The notes beneath the pieces are model-generated. The model made no database searches. It had not been told where the DNA came from and saw only the letters and a program-made list of their open reading frames with translations. Made by a program: the position numbers and the translations under genes. A stretch of 64,000 bases of DNA from Saturnia japonica (lineage: Eukaryota; Arthropoda; Insecta; Lepidoptera; Saturniidae), in assembly GCA_033032175.1 (NCBI GenBank), contig CM065321.1, positions 16,514,501 to 16,578,500 on the forward strand. Reading direction: 5' to 3'. Below are positions 45,266 to 57,625 of this stretch, piece after piece. Position 1 is the first letter of the stretch. Every line of letters begins with the position of its first letter.

Positions 45266-45460
45266 CAGGTGGCAAACAAACGTACGGCCTGCCTGATGAT
45301 GAGCGGCTACCGTACCCTATGGATGTTTGTAATAACATAGTGCATAACATTAGTGCGTCGCCAACCTTGAACCCCCCTTCACTAAAGAGCTATGTATGAG
45401 CTCACCAAAGAACATGACAATAAGTTATTTGGCTACGATCTTTTTTAGGGTGGGGATGTG
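45266..45460 (-). repeat. Family D repeat
   Basis: GTGGCAAACAAACGTACGGC through the standard order to GGTGGGGATGTG. About two thirds of the family length. Confidence 0.6.
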
Positions 45461-45774
45461 TTATAAAAAAGTACAAAGTAATATTTCTCATTTAAAAAAA
45501 GTACATACTATGTGTTTCAAATAAGAAAATAATCGCATCCACCTCTATATTTCATTCACTGAGTATTTGTCATAATTGTACTGCCAGCAACATAAATATG
45601 ACTTTTTTTCTTTTTTAAGTTTTTAATTTCAAGTACCTGTGGTAATTAAAATATTTGCTAAAGCAGAACATATATGTTCTGTCATAATGTCAACTACATT
45701 TATATATACCTACAGCCTTTAAATGTAGGATTTACAGCGTAGGCTTAATCTATAGAATTAAATTAGTTAAACTT

Positions 45775-46000
45775 ATAAAAGTATGTAGTTAAAGAAACTA
45801 AAAAAGATATGTTATTTTTACGTACAAAAAGTTATAAAACGTCTCCAGCTCCATCACAAGACTCTTGTTACCAAGCCAAATCTATTGGACTCGTCAAAAG
45901 AAATTATATGAAACTAAACTCGAGGGGTTTGCTAGTAACCACTGAAGAGTTCCACTATCCACCTCGTGGCTCCATCATCAGATTAGCTCCAAGATACTAA
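45775..46000 (+). other. Open frame that might be a terminal exon
   Basis: About 71 codons from an upstream stop to TAA at 45998-46000, read from VVKETKKDM onward, with a mixed residue composition (LLVTTEEFHYPPRGSIIRLA). It overlaps no recognised repeat. The upstream AATCTATAG at about 45749 could be a splice acceptor. I recognise no family. It could be chance. Confidence 0.22.
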
Positions 46001-46434
46001 ATTATAGTATTAGCATCCGAACAACATAAAAATACAATTTCATTTGCTACGACAATCAGAACCAGGTTAAAGCAAGTGAAGTTCATATTAAAAAAAAGTG
46101 ATAAAGAATTTCGTAATTATTATTATGTAAAAAAGAAGCATGTGTGTATTTTACACGTAGTAGAAGTAAAACCTTCAGAAAAAATAAAAATATTCACAGG
46201 ATACACGTGAACAATACACCACGATGGCTATGATACCCTTTCACAGGGATTCGTAATACTCAGAAGCACACGTACAAAGAGGAAACCGAGATAATAGGAA
46301 ATACTGTACAATGTATTATATCTCTTTCTCTCGCAGACTAAATCCTATAGATATAATATGTGTTTGTAAATTTTTACAATCGCTTTTGCCTTTCATTGTA
46401 TTTTTAAAATATAATAATGCACCAGTTTGTCAAC
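46001..46434. other. Unassigned AT-rich DNA
   Basis: Follows the candidate exon at 45.8 kb. Nothing else recognised. Confidence 0.45.
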
Positions 46435-46760
46435 CACGTACGATAGAATCATGATTATATTAATACGTGAAGCAAAAACTTTGTACCCCTTCTTACGAAA
46501 ATTGCGCGGACGGAATGAAGTCTGTGAGATTTGGCATGGTTAAAGTTTATATAGAGAAGGAGTGAAGAAAGCTAAAATTTATCTATAATATCTGTTACTA
46601 ATATATTAAATTAAATAAATTAATACTGCGAATCTTAACCCGACATTTACCATTTAACTTAGACCCCCCAAAATATTGACATTGTCACTCAATGAAAAGT
46701 GTCAGCAAAAAGTCGCTGGTCGAATTTCGATCATTGGGCGACCGCTAGTTCATATTAATG
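46435..46760 (-). repeat. Family G repeat, internal deletion
   Basis: Reverse copy lacking about 75 bp between the TGACAGCAAG position and the CGATCATTGGGCG end. Confidence 0.7.
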
Positions 46761-47149
46761 TCCGATACGCAAAACTAATTTCTTACATTTCCAAAGACAC
46801 GATATCTAGCGACAGATGTCAGTGTAAGTCAACGGAACTGTCGATTAGGTTGTATTGCGAAAATTGTAAATGTGCTAATTCAGAAACAGTACTCAATAGT
46901 GAGTCAGGAGGTTTAGAATAAATGAAGCAGATAATACAGATATCTATTTTTCGCTTCGACAGAGATATAATTCATTTTATAGCGTCATTATTATTTATTG
47001 CTTTCTGTTATGCTTTGGTTAGCCATTGTATAAGGTGGGGCTCACAAAATTATCTGTGGGCATTTGTTTATTATGAAATCATATAACTGAAGAACGACAT
47101 GATGATCAACGACAAAAAAGAGGAAATATAATATTATGATATTCTCTAT
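46761..47149. other. Unassigned DNA
   Basis: Nothing recognised. Confidence 0.48.
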
Positions 47150-47455
47150 ACAATTAATAAAATTGAAGTGTCTGTTTGTATATACGACTCATATATAATT
47201 CATATGAAAGTATATACGATACGTATAACAAAACACCAATTTTGAAAATTTTGACGGGACTCACTGATAGATAGCTGATGTTATAGGTAATAACTTAGGC
47301 TACTTTTATTTTTGAAAAAGAATTGGGGTTCCGCACAAATAAAAAACCCACAATAAGCATTTTTGTCTTTAAAATAATCCGGAGCGTAGGGAGCAAGATT
47401 CGCGCGGGCATTCTGTAGTCTACGTGAGCGAAACCACAGGCACAGCTAGTATTAC
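47150..47455 (-). repeat. Family C repeat with internal deletion
   Basis: Tail and start present. About 200 bp of the centre is missing compared with the copy at 31.2 kb. Confidence 0.65.
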
Positions 47456-47587
47456 AATATAATAATATTTTTGGAATTATTAGTTTTGTTATACCAAAGA
47501 AGTATAAGTCCTTACGTGCGTACATAAAGACCTACACTATTTTTATTAAAATAATTATTTAATCATTTAAGATTTATTAATAATGAT

Positions 47588-47775
47588 TTTTTATCGTTAT
47601 AGGTTTAACGTTGTAGCCACAATCTCATCTGATCTTAAGTGACGATGTGGCCCTTGATGGTAGAAGGCCAAACCTAGTAGAAGACTGGCTCTCAATGTGC
47701 AGCTGCCGGAACACACCTATTGGTGTTTGGCGACAGATTTTCATCTTGAAGGTGGTAGCTAGCCAGGTGGACAAC
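47588..47775 (-). mobile_element. Family A SINE, tail and half body
   Basis: Starts with the usual tail (TTTTTTATCGTTATAGGTTT) and breaks off after GGTAGCTAGCCAGG. The head is missing. Confidence 0.68.
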
Positions 47776-48902
47776 TTATAAAACAAATTTGAATTAAAAA
47801 AATTCTGTCTCTATCCACCTTCGTTTGGGCCTTTAGATCATGTATGCTCTCCTGTTTTCCTCATGAAAATACATGTCCGTGACTCTCTCTGGCCTTGATA
47901 AGAGATCCGTGGAACACATAATTTTTTAACTGCCACAGACTATCTTGTCCGCTATATGATTTTCTTTAGTAATAATTTCCGTCTTACTAATTTAAATACA
48001 ATATGTACTTACATAATATGCGTATATCCATAAATTAATGGTTGGTTTCCACGCTGCTTCAACTAGTCAGCGTATTATAAAAAGTCTGCAATAAAACTAC
48101 TCCGAATTGGAGTACTCAAGTCATTATCATATCGCCAATAGTTTCACGTTGACATTCTTCATTTCAAATAGTCATTCACACTATGAAGTTACCGGCCGTT
48201 TTCTAGGAGCATTGTTTGTAATTACCGCGGTATATAGTTGAATTACCAGCGGAAATAAATCATTAATCTATGGGTATATCACATTCATTGAAATATTTAG
48301 TGTCTTTATTTATCTTAATAATATAAAATTATAACGTGGCCTTTGTTCGGATTTACCTAATATTATGTCATTATGTTTTGTTATTAGTCTATTCTACAGT
48401 AAACCGAAAATTTGACAGCGAAGCTCTAAACGTGTATTAGTCACATTTGACATTGGCGAAATTGCATACACAGACAGCAGCCATATAAAAAAAAATTATG
48501 AACCGGGTTCTTGAATAATACCTTTTCCTCACTTAGATCAGTTGCAGTAAACAATCTCCCCCATGGTTGTCGACAACGAGCGAATGGCCAAACTCGTAAA
48601 ACGACGAGTTTTTATTTATTTACACCACGGAACTCTTCACTTCAGTTTCAGTGTAAAGCGAAAGAAAACATTAAACATGATACCTAAAGTTAATCCACTC
48701 CTGACTGGTAAACTTAATGTAAGCTAAAGTAACTATGAAAATAATTGAATTTTTAGGATCGAAGTTAAGTCCCATGTAGTCCCATATGCTCGTTGGACAA
48801 CAAATAAAGGAACTTAGACCTAACTTGAAGTCGACCACCATATATAATGAGAACCCTGTTATAGGCATACATCATAGCAAATACGTTGGCACATTATTAT
48901 TA
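47776..48902. other. Unassigned DNA
   Basis: Overlapping frames at 48671-49025 on both strands look incidental. Confidence 0.45.
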
Positions 48903-49280
48903 ATTACTAGCTGTGCCCCGTGGCTTCACTCACGTGGAGTACAGAATGCCCGCGTGAATCTTGCTCCTCCGCTCCTGGCTATTTATAGACAAAAATACTT
49001 ATTATGGGTGTTCCTTAGAAGATAGATGTATACTCTACGCGGATTTTTTGTAGGTCTTTTTAATGCCTATAATTATGTAGTACATTAATGTACTATATCT
49101 CATATGGTTTACTCAGCATAAGCCATATAAGCGCTCAAATTGATTCACCATGACCAGATTTTTTAAATTGTGCCGAACCCTAATTATTTTCTAAAATAAA
49201 AGTAGCCTAAGTTACTCCCTATATCATCAGCTATCTATCAGTGAAAGTCCCCTCAAAATCGGTCCAACCGTTTCGGACAG
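48903..49280 (+). repeat. Family C repeat, 3'-truncated
   Basis: From ACTAGCTGTGCCCCGTGGCT to TCGGTCCAACCGTTTCGGAC, where homology stops and other sequence begins. The sequence from 49280 to the family-D copy at 49375 is unplaced. Confidence 0.68.
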
Positions 49281-49374
49281 TTGGGGTGCCCCTTTTCCTT
49301 GTTAAAAGGGTCACCCTCTGATTTCCATATCTCCCAACTGTTTGTGATAGTATAGATTTAAGAGAAGTAGGAGT

Positions 49375-49625
49375 TGAAGTCTCTCTGGGAATTGATCTCA
49401 AATTGGAGCACTCTGACTGGTGAAATAGCCAAACCAGAGCCGCAGTACCGAATATCGCAGCCAAATAACCTCATGCTTTTTCCTACGGTGAGTAAGGTTT
49501 CCAGAGCTCTTTGGAGAAACGGGCTTCAAGGTCGGCAAAGTGCTAGCGATACCACTAGTTTCACATGCGTCCTCAGGCTTACGGTACCAGTTTACCATCA
49601 GACAGGCCGTATGCTTATATGCAAC
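49375..49625 (+). repeat. Family D repeat, sense copy
   Basis: GGTTTCCAGAGCTCTTTGG then GGTCGGCAAAGTGC and ACCATCAGACAGGCCGTATG. The orientation is that of the presumed sense strand. Confidence 0.6.
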
Positions 49626-49904
49626 ATAAGTTGTATTTAGGCCTAATGTGGAGTTCATTAACAGGAATATAATTAGTAAAAACATGAACTGTGCTAAATT
49701 GCTTTATTTTAATAGCAAAAAGTTATACTGAAAATTTAATAAACCCTGACACAAGTAACCTATTCATTGAGACCAATCCAATGAGCCTAAATATGATATT
49801 TCTGCTGTAAGTTGGTGAGGATTTAGGTATCCTACGGATTCCAGATGACGCTGCAGCATCAGGTCAAGGTTTTTCTAATATCATTATTAGAATATCAAAT
49901 CTCG

Positions 49905-50158
49905 ACTCAATCAGACCTGTGATAAATGCTCACATCTATTTATCAACTATAAAGGAGCAAATAATCTTCAACCGGCTGAACAGATTTTCTTCAATCATAG
50001 CTAAGAACAAACTCGACCAACTCGCCTTTCAAACAAAAAAAATTAGATTAAAATCGGTTCAGCCGTTTGTGAGCTACAATGCCACAAACACACACACATA
50101 CACACAGATACACACGTTAAACTTATAACACCCCTCGTTTTGTGTAGGGGGTTAAAAA
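49905..50158 (+). repeat. Arthropod-type repeat ending AACACCCC...GGGGGTTA
   Basis: CATAGCTAAGAACAAACTCG, AATCGGTTCAGCCGTTTGTG, a CA-rich stretch (50088-50118) and the end ACACCCCTCGTTTTGTGTAG plus GGGGGTT match a repeat I know from many arthropod genomes. One copy here. Confidence 0.6.
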
Positions 50159-50184
50159 TAGTTATGAGGTAGGATAGAGCAAGA

Positions 50185-50330
50185 CAATTTTTAACCTAAA
50201 AGAAAACTAACTTTAATGATTTTGAAGAGTTTCCTCGTATATATTCACCACCACCCTTGAGGTATCCCTTAACCAAAAAAAAAACATCCAAATCGGTTCA
50301 TAAATAAAGATGTTAAAGTTGTGTAAAACT
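50185..50330 (-). repeat. Family R repeat, internally deleted
   Basis: AACTAACTTTAATGATTTTG, CCACCCTTGAGGTATCCC and TCGGTTCATAAATAAAGATG in reverse order of the family. Confidence 0.6.
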
Positions 50331-51279
50331 TGTTTATTTTTCAAAAAAGATGATATTTTATTAAAATCTCCGGAGTCAACTTACACACAGTTACACATAT
50401 ACTCACATAGGGGGCATTTCGTGCAAAGCGGATAATTATAAAAGTGGGGTCGTGAAATTTGTTCATATTCGTTCGGCCTAAGTTAAGTTATATCAGCTTT
50501 TAAAAGATATTTGAAATTGAAAATCAGATTTTTTGGAAATAGTTTTTCCGATTTCAATGAACTTACTTATAATATTTTTATTAAAAGTAACAAATTAAAA
50601 TGAACCTTGGAAAAAAATTTATTGTAAGCCTTTCAAAATAAAATTTGACTAACTTCGACCAATTATTTTTTTATTTCAAAATATAACATAAATAACTTTT
50701 AATTTAAAATGAAATTTAAAGACTAAAATTGGCAAATTGATATAAAAAATATGAAATTAATGAATCCCATTTACCATGTATTTCGTTATTTTATATATAA
50801 AATTAAAATATTATATACGTTTTAGTTAGTTTTAAAAACATCAGATATAAAAAGAACTTAAAATTTTAACAGTTCAAGATCCCACCAAAAACTCTCTGGT
50901 AGAAAGCCATCCCCTTAAATAATATTAATAAAACATAAGCCACATAGCCTACATTAGTCTGGCATTGACCGTATATTATGTAGTACAAAGATATCGTGTC
51001 TAGATATAAAGTACGCCTACGCGATACAACGGCACTTTAAACACGCATAGTGATTCATATTTTATTATCTACAACTTTATACTCTTCGTTTTTACGGCCT
51101 GTCATTTTGTTAAAAGACCCTAAAACCCCAACGATGTGCTCGAACAGTTGTGAGATATTGATGGAATATCCGCTGATTCATATTCGCTGTGTATGCACCA
51201 TGTTAACTTAGTTTCCGCTTATGGCCCGCTATCGATATTCTTTTGGCCCGCCGACAATTTAAAATAAATAAATCAAATC
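50331..51279. other. Unassigned AT-rich DNA
   Basis: Nothing recognised. 50470-50880 is especially AT-rich. Confidence 0.48.
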
Positions 51280-51346
51280 GGTTCATAAACAATGAAGTTA
51301 TACATTTCAATTGAGTAGTATGTAACCTCCATTTTTTTTTTTAAAT
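51280..51346 (-). repeat. Family R fragment
   Basis: TCGGTTCATAAACAATGAAG and GTAGTATGTAACCTCC match the 5' third of family R in reverse. Confidence 0.5.
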
Positions 51347-51504
51347 CGATTAAATGGAATAGAATGAATATACAAGGTTGGATCTAAGTGGAGCGAGGGA
51401 TACAAGGACCGACATGAAATATTTTTAGTGAAGAATGTGCAGTAATATACTTTTTACCATTAACTACGAGAAACTAAATTATATTATAGTATTCATATTT
51501 ATTA

Positions 51505-51792
51505 TGTTTTTTATCGTTAAAGTTTTAAGCGTTGTAGCTACAATCGCAACTGACCGTAAGTGATGATGTAGACCAGGATGTTGGAAATGTATGCGTAGTG
51601 AGACTGGCTGCCGGAACACACCTATTCTTGTTTAGCGACATAATATTTTCAGCCTAAGTGTGGTTAGCTTGCTAGACAAAACCCTACCACCACGCTAAGG
51701 TCTCATCAGGACATCAGGATGTTTTCCTTTACCGGGCGCTGAGGCTCATTGGAGAGATTCGGACTCGCTACCAACTGAGCCATAATTGTTTC
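51505..51792 (-). mobile_element. Family A SINE with deletion in the head
   Basis: The whole length is recognisable. A B-box-like GGAGAGATTCGGACTC is followed directly by CTACCAACTGAGCCAT, so the segment between the two pol III boxes is shortened. Confidence 0.66.
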
Positions 51793-51854
51793 AAGGTAAA
51801 ACGTAATAAGAAAATAAACGATTAATTAATATAAATATTAGAAATCTATAGAAA

Positions 51855-52170
51855 AACTAGCGGTGTTGCACGGCTTCGCACGCGTTTTATACTACGGAAC
51901 ACAGTAGTTATTAAAGTTCCGTAATTTTATTTTTACTCATATTATTGACAATTAATTCTATCAATTGAAAATACGTATAGAATATTCATTAAAATCGGTT
52001 GAAAATTATTATTATTAGACACGATTTCTAAATGTAATTAATTTTTATGGATTATATTAATTATTGACGATTCTTATAGATTATCAAGAATTGTATATTA
52101 TACTTCACGCGAAAAAAAAATTCATTAAAATTGCAGACCTAGAAGTACAAACTTATTAATATAGATTAAA
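51855..52170 (+). repeat. RTE-like repeat, single decayed copy
   Basis: Starts AAACTAGCGGTGTTGCACGG and ends in the ACAAACTTATTAATATAG style. Its layout resembles families C and L but it is too diverged to assign. Confidence 0.42.
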
Positions 52171-52839
52171 AACAGTTTCCAAAATTCACTTTTATAATAT
52201 TTTTGTTTGGTTTTTGAAACGGTCGCGGTGTATAATACTTTTAAGGAAAAAAGCAACTAACTAAATCTGGCGGGTTATTTTTTTTTTCTTAATTGAAATT
52301 AAATATCTCAGTGTAATAGTTCCATCCAGCCAGTCAGTTGGTACGTTCAGCACACATTACTACATAATTCCTATTTGTTCCCAAGTCAATTTTTTTTTAT
52401 TCACTCTGTGACTAAAATAGAATTTTTATTCAATGTTATCGATGAACCAATTAATGCCTTTTTTTGCGTGACCATTGTAAAACAGATAATTGACGTAACT
52501 CATTTGAACTGAGTGTAGTTGTCTACTGCAAAGCTTCCAAAGGTGGTGTTGTTGGCAACGCTCACCGACATAAAAACATTCTAACTCAAACCTCAGGACT
52601 AACAACCTATTAGAACTGGCCTCAGTACTGCGATCATATTGAAGTTAGATATACATAGCTATAGACTGCAATGACCACTTACCATCGAGTGGATTACCTG
52701 TCTATTTGTTATTAGATACCATAAAAAAATGTTTGATTATCGGCAGGTGAGTTTTCTGTCGATGTTTTGCTTTCTACAAACTAATCCTAATGGGGGAAAC
52801 TGACTACACACCTACAGGTTGGGTTAGCCATTCGGGCAC

Positions 52840-52912
52840 TGGAAAACGTTCATCAAGATGTTTACGGAAAGCTCAGATTTAAACAGGGATTCGAATTCAT
52901 CGCGTTTGCGTT
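52840..52912 (-). mobile_element. Family A SINE, small old fragment
   Basis: CATCAAGATGTTTACGGAAAGC followed by CAGGGATTCGAATTCATCGC matches the head-proximal part of family A. Confidence 0.45.
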
Positions 52913-53382
52913 TGCGTCCCTTCGCATTGAACAAAGATGGAAATAATCAGAGTGGAATACAACAGTTTGTCAACAATATGTACACTGACTTTGACAGCCC
53001 TAAGAGATGTGTAGTTTACAGGGAATGTTCGTGATTACGTGCATCCTTCACGAGACGGCCCATGAATAATGCATGAGCGAGCCTTGTTAAAAACACGTCA
53101 ATCTCTCGAACGGCGCTGTTGGTTTTATCGCCTTGCAAATGATACGTTTCTAACATCTTACCATACAATGTGTTATGACTTATTAATATTTTAACTGGAT
53201 CATCGTTTCGTGACTGTGAGAATCGTATGACAGTTTCATTGTCTTGTTTTTTTTTAACGCGCTACGTGATAAATTAGATTGAACGAGGTTAAGGAACACG
53301 GACAAGATTCGATTTTGACCACCATACACATAATAAATAATACCAAGTCACGGTGATACACCCGTGCGTCACTCTATTAATA

Positions 53383-53401
53383 CAACTACAACTACAACTA
53401 A
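53383..53401 (+). repeat. ACAACT tandem repeat
   Basis: Three copies of the 6-base unit, followed by AATT. Confidence 0.7.
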
Positions 53402-53571
53402 TTAGTGGCTTTCATCAAGGTTTATTTACAGGTCAAGATCACAACGGTCACTGTCGGTAGATCCTCATCTCTCAATGTTGGCCGGTGTTCTTACCACAAT
53501 CAGGTTAGGTTTGACTAGGTAGCTAAAACTAAATAAAAATATAGAATCAAATTACATACTCCATGGAACAA

Positions 53572-53832
53572 AATACATGAAACAAGTATACGGCCCTCCT
53601 GATGGTAAGCGGCTACCGTACCCTATGGACGCTTGTAATAACATAGTGCATAACATTAGTGCGTCGCCAACCTTGAACCACACTACCTCAAGGAATTCTG
53701 GAAACCGTACTTACCGCAGGAACACAACACAAGATTATTTTGCTACGGTCTTCTGTAGGATGGAGATGTTCCACCAGTCGGACTGCCCAGAGAAATACAC
53801 CAAGAAAATTTTCTTTGCCCTACCTCTCATAT
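53572..53832 (-). repeat. Family D repeat
   Basis: Near full-length: CCTGATGGTAAGCGGCTACC, CATTAGTGCGTCGCCAACC, then GCAGGAACACAACACAAG and ACCAGTCGGACTGCCC. Confidence 0.65.
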
Positions 53833-54024
53833 GGCTGCGGTCTTCTTTAGGTACGAAACTCAATATTAAACGGTACACTAAACCAGCCACGCTAAGATAA
53901 CACAGACAAAGTGACAAACAGTAAGTATAAGTGTATACGGTTAAAAATAGACAAGGAAATAATTAAATTACTTATACTACAAATACATACTTGTTTATAT
54001 TTTTACTATAAACAAACATGGTGA

Positions 54025-54270
54025 AAATTATAATGCATAATAACAAAAATGGAAACCAACTTTAAGGATTTTGAAGAGTTCCTTGGTGTAACTTCGAAGT
54101 AAAAGATCCAGTGCCAATGAAAGTCAAATGGGACCACCCTTGAGGTATCCCTTTTACAACGAAAAAAAATCATCTAATTAGGTTCTTAAAGAAAGAAGTT
54201 ATGCTGAACATCCATAAAAAATATACATTCGAATTGAAAACTTCCTCCTTTTTTTGAAATTGGTTTATTA
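54025..54270 (-). repeat. Family R repeat
   Basis: Near full-length reverse copy with GACCACCCTTGAGGTATCCC and AAGTTATGCTGAACATCC, ending TTTTTTTGAAATTGGTT. Confidence 0.68.
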
Positions 54271-55177
54271 CTTACAACTTCATTAATTAACATAATTATA
54301 TTGTAATATTAATCAAAAACCTATCCAGACGATATTATCCAAACTGATCCTTTTAATTCAACTAACAGGACTTGCTTGACAGTTTGTGAGTTAGTACAAG
54401 TTTATTTTCATTTGTCGTGGCCGTGGCGCCGAGTATTTGTTACTCTTAGATATTTACATGACTATTTTTGTTTCGTTTTTCTCTTTGATTGCCACACAAG
54501 CTCGCGAGCTATAGCGGTTTAGCTCTCTTTTGTTTCTCGGTGACACTATAAGGCTGTAATTACGTTTGAGATTGATAAGATAATATGTCATCTGGGATTA
54601 AACCGATGGTGCACTCAAAACTCCTTTAACACCGTTTTCTCGCCCTTGTTTGTGTGATTCTATGGTTAATCTCCGCTCCTCTAAATTCATGTTCAATGGA
54701 AATGACTTTGGTTATTACTAACATGACCATTCTTTTTTGGAACTATTTTTATTAAAACTACTTCTTTATTACAAAACGAAGACATGGTAACACTTTATAC
54801 TAAGCTAAAAATAACTAGGTATATAGAACTAATGTAACATATAATCAGCTGCCTTAATATTTGTCAGCTAATCTGTTTTAAAATATCAGGTCTAATTTTC
54901 AAGAAATAATTTAGCTGATTACATGATTTGTTGATATTAGTCTTGGTAAACAAAATTGATTTCAATAGTACGACACTTAGCTGTGTTTTTACACTCGTTC
55001 ATATTTTTATTCATTTGGGAAAATCTCTTTCGATAGGTGCATTACTTCCAGACTTTCATAAAACGTAGAACCCAATAATTATATGAAAGTTGGTATAGTT
55101 TTGATAGTTAGCACGAAAGTGTGTGTTTTGTTCAATAAATAAATCAAATGTCAAAGTCAAAACCTTATACTTACTTA
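54271..55177. other. Unassigned DNA
   Basis: Somewhat richer in G+C around 54415-54540. No ORF or repeat recognised. Confidence 0.45.
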
Positions 55178-55545
55178 TCATCATTATGTTAATACGTGAA
55201 GTAAAAACTTTGTACACCTTTTTAAGTGTATTGCGTGCACGGAAGACTGTGAGATTTGGCATGGTTAAAGTTTATATGGAGAAGGAGTGCAGAAAGCTAA
55301 AATTACTAATATATTAAATTAAATAGATTAATACTGCAAATCCTGACTCGACCGGTGCCATTGAACTTAGACCTCCCAAAATATTGACATTGTCACTCAA
55401 TGAAAAGTGACAGCAAGTGATGTAGATAATAGTCATTGTTTAGGTTCATGAATATTGTAAATGTCAAACAGAAAATAGTCTATGATCAAAAAGTCGCGGT
55501 CGAATTTCGATCTTAGGGTGACCGCCAGTTTCTATTAATGAAATT
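55178..55545 (-). repeat. Family G repeat
   Basis: Full-length reverse copy from ATCATTATGTTAATACGTGA to ACCGCCAGTTTCTATTAATG. Confidence 0.7.
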
Positions 55546-55849
55546 ATCGTTCGATTTGTTTGCGAAAGCGGAACATCTTTCGTCTCGCTGAAGACAAACG
55601 GAACAGAATACCTAAGCGCGGGACGTACTACGCGTTATTATCACGTTATATATTGCAGAATTTTATTTGTTAAAAATCTCAGAGCTTCTTTCCACTCCAC
55701 TCGCTTCAGTGTACGGGTAGCCTTAAGAGCCTAATGAATAACGGCTTACGTTTGTTCGACAATTAAGTATGTTAATTCCTATTTATAAATTATAGGTTTT
55801 GTTATCTATTTGCTAAGCGTCTTACCTGGAATCTTAATCTAATGATTCA
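55546..55849. other. Unassigned DNA
   Basis: Nothing recognised. Confidence 0.48.
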
Positions 55850-55935
55850 GGTCTATAGTTTAATGGTCAAGGTGTATGATGTCACGGAAATCTCAGGTTC
55901 GGACCAAAACTGAGGTTCGGGTACATCTAAATAAA
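55850..55935 (+). repeat. tRNA-like sequence, possible SINE head
   Basis: TAGTTTAATGGTCA resembles an A box and CAGGTTCGGACC a B box 35 bases later. No cloverleaf closes, so a real tRNA gene is unlikely. Confidence 0.35.
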
Positions 55936-56014
55936 CTGTAGTGCGTCTCGTCGTAGTTTGTAAGTATTTCAAAAATGTAATAATACGTAATTAGTACGGT
56001 AAATAAAAAAGGTC

Positions 56015-56250
56015 AATTTTTAACTAATAAAAAAACCAACTTTGATGATTTTGAAGATTTTCCTTGTGTATGTTCGAAGTTAAAAGTCGAATGCCAATGA
56101 AATTAAAAGGTGGTTGGTCTACTCTTGTTATATCCCCTATCAAACAAAAAAGATTCACGCAGAACGGTTCATAAACAATGAAGCTATGGCTGAACATCCA
56201 TAAAAAAAATATACATTCCAATTTAGTAACCGCCGTATTTTGTATGAACG
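56015..56250 (-). repeat. Family R repeat
   Basis: Reverse copy with AACTTTGATGATTTTGAAG, AACAATGAAGCTATGGC and TGAACATCCATAAAAAA. Confidence 0.66.
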
Positions 56251-56514
56251 CTTTTAAAAATGTATAATTAAGGTGTGGAAATAAGTGGGGCTAATTACAA
56301 ATGTTCTTGCCTCTTTATTGGATGACTATAAAGCAATTGTAATATAAACATGTGCCATGGTACATAAAATATAAATAAAAAACTAAATTTCACTCAGATT
56401 TATAAGGTAATAAATGATTTAAAAGGAAACAAAGAACCCGACTGCAACAAAAAAACTTGTCATAAAAAAATGTCTTTTATTTTTGCTTTTTATTTTATTC
56501 CCAGACGTCGTACT

Positions 56515-56685
56515 CAAATATCATATAAACTCATTCCTAGAATTAGAGCGAATCTAACGACACCACATATGCTAAAATCCATCAAGCCGTTTAGGTTATA
56601 GATTGTGCCAAAGAAATAGACATACATAGATTCATTCATACGCTCGAAAAATGTAACCCTCCTTTTCCGCAGTCGGGTAAAAATA
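56515..56685 (-). repeat. Family J repeat, copy 2
   Basis: AAGCCGTTTAGGTTATAG, GTGCCAAAGAAATAGACATA and CCCTCCTTTTCCGCAGTCGG are the reverse of copy 1. Confidence 0.55.
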
Positions 56686-57061
56686 AGAAGAAATTTTTCG
56701 AAAAAATGCAATAGAAGCGTAGTAACTTTAACCAGCAAAATAAAGAAGAAGAGGTTCTATGCTCTGCCTACAAATCATATTTTTAACAAACCACAGCACC
56801 AATAATTTAGATTTCAGACAACAATTTTGCCGGAGTTGGCATTTTCAAAGTTTTCGTAATTCCCCCTAAACTAGGCTGGCAAATGTTTTGAGGAATATGA
56901 AAGCGTATTGCATTAACATAATTATGACAACAATATTCGACACGACTTCGTGAACAATGAGACAACTCAGTTTCTCAATTTTCGACAGCGGATTCGAAAA
57001 TGTCGTGGCTCTATGACAAACTATGAGTAACAACAGTCTAGCGGAATTTGCATATTGTTCA
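56686..57061. other. Unassigned DNA
   Basis: A 78-codon minus frame near 56866-57102 looks incidental. Confidence 0.45.
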
Positions 57062-57625
57062 AACTTTTCAACTGACTTCAAAAAAAGGGGGGAAGTTCTC
57101 AATTCGAATGTATATCTTTTATGGATGTTCAGGGATAACTTTTATATATATGAACCGATTTAGATGATTAGTATTTCGATACAAAGGGGAATACCCCAAG
57201 GGTAATCTCATTTTAATTTCATTGGCATTGGACCTTCGACTTCGAAGATACACCAGGGAATTCCTCAGGCTATAAGGGTGGTTTCAAATATACGGCGTCA
57301 AAAATGTGGAATGATATACCACATCCTCCTTTGCGTTTTAAAGGCAAAAATTAATATTCTAAATTAATATTTATTACACTATCGACCGCATTCAAAATTT
57401 AATTGAATTTTTAGCAGACTATTAATCTTTATTATATATTATTATACTTGGTATTATAAAAATCTGATGCCAAATCATTTTGTGGCATCGTCTATTTGGT
57501 CTTGATTATGTACTTTATGTTTTATTAGGTTTTCTTTGTGACAATAAATAATTTTTCTTACTTTCTTTCTTTCAAAACCATTGACGTTGGTTATCATTTT
57601 TGCTAAAAATTGTCTTGTACTTAAA
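57062..57625 (+). repeat. Family R repeat split by a LINE tail
   Basis: The left part, 57062-57266, runs from TTTTCAACTGACTTCAAAAA to GATACACCAGGGAATTCC. The right part, about 57574-57625, begins AAAACCATTGACGTTGG. The LINE fragment at 57267-57573 lies between. Confidence 0.65.
57267..57573 (+). mobile_element. 5'-truncated LINE 3' end inserted in a family-R repeat
   Basis: A family-R copy breaks off at about 57266 and resumes at about 57574 with the expected next bases. The intervening 300 bp begins with coding sequence ending KYTASKMWNDIPHPPLRFKGKN and a stop, which is the LWNxLP-type tail of a LINE ORF2. It ends in a CTTT-rich tail. A very short, degenerate LINE insertion. Confidence 0.6.

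Larger units (their letters stand above)
52171..53571. other. Unassigned DNA
   Basis: Holds the family-A scrap at 52840 and the ACAACT repeat at 53383. A family-E-like phrase may lie at 53430-53500 (GGTCACTGTCGG). Otherwise blank. Confidence 0.42.

Noticed and set aside
53577..53900. 107-codon plus-strand ORF
   Set aside because: It lies almost entirely in a family-D repeat copy.
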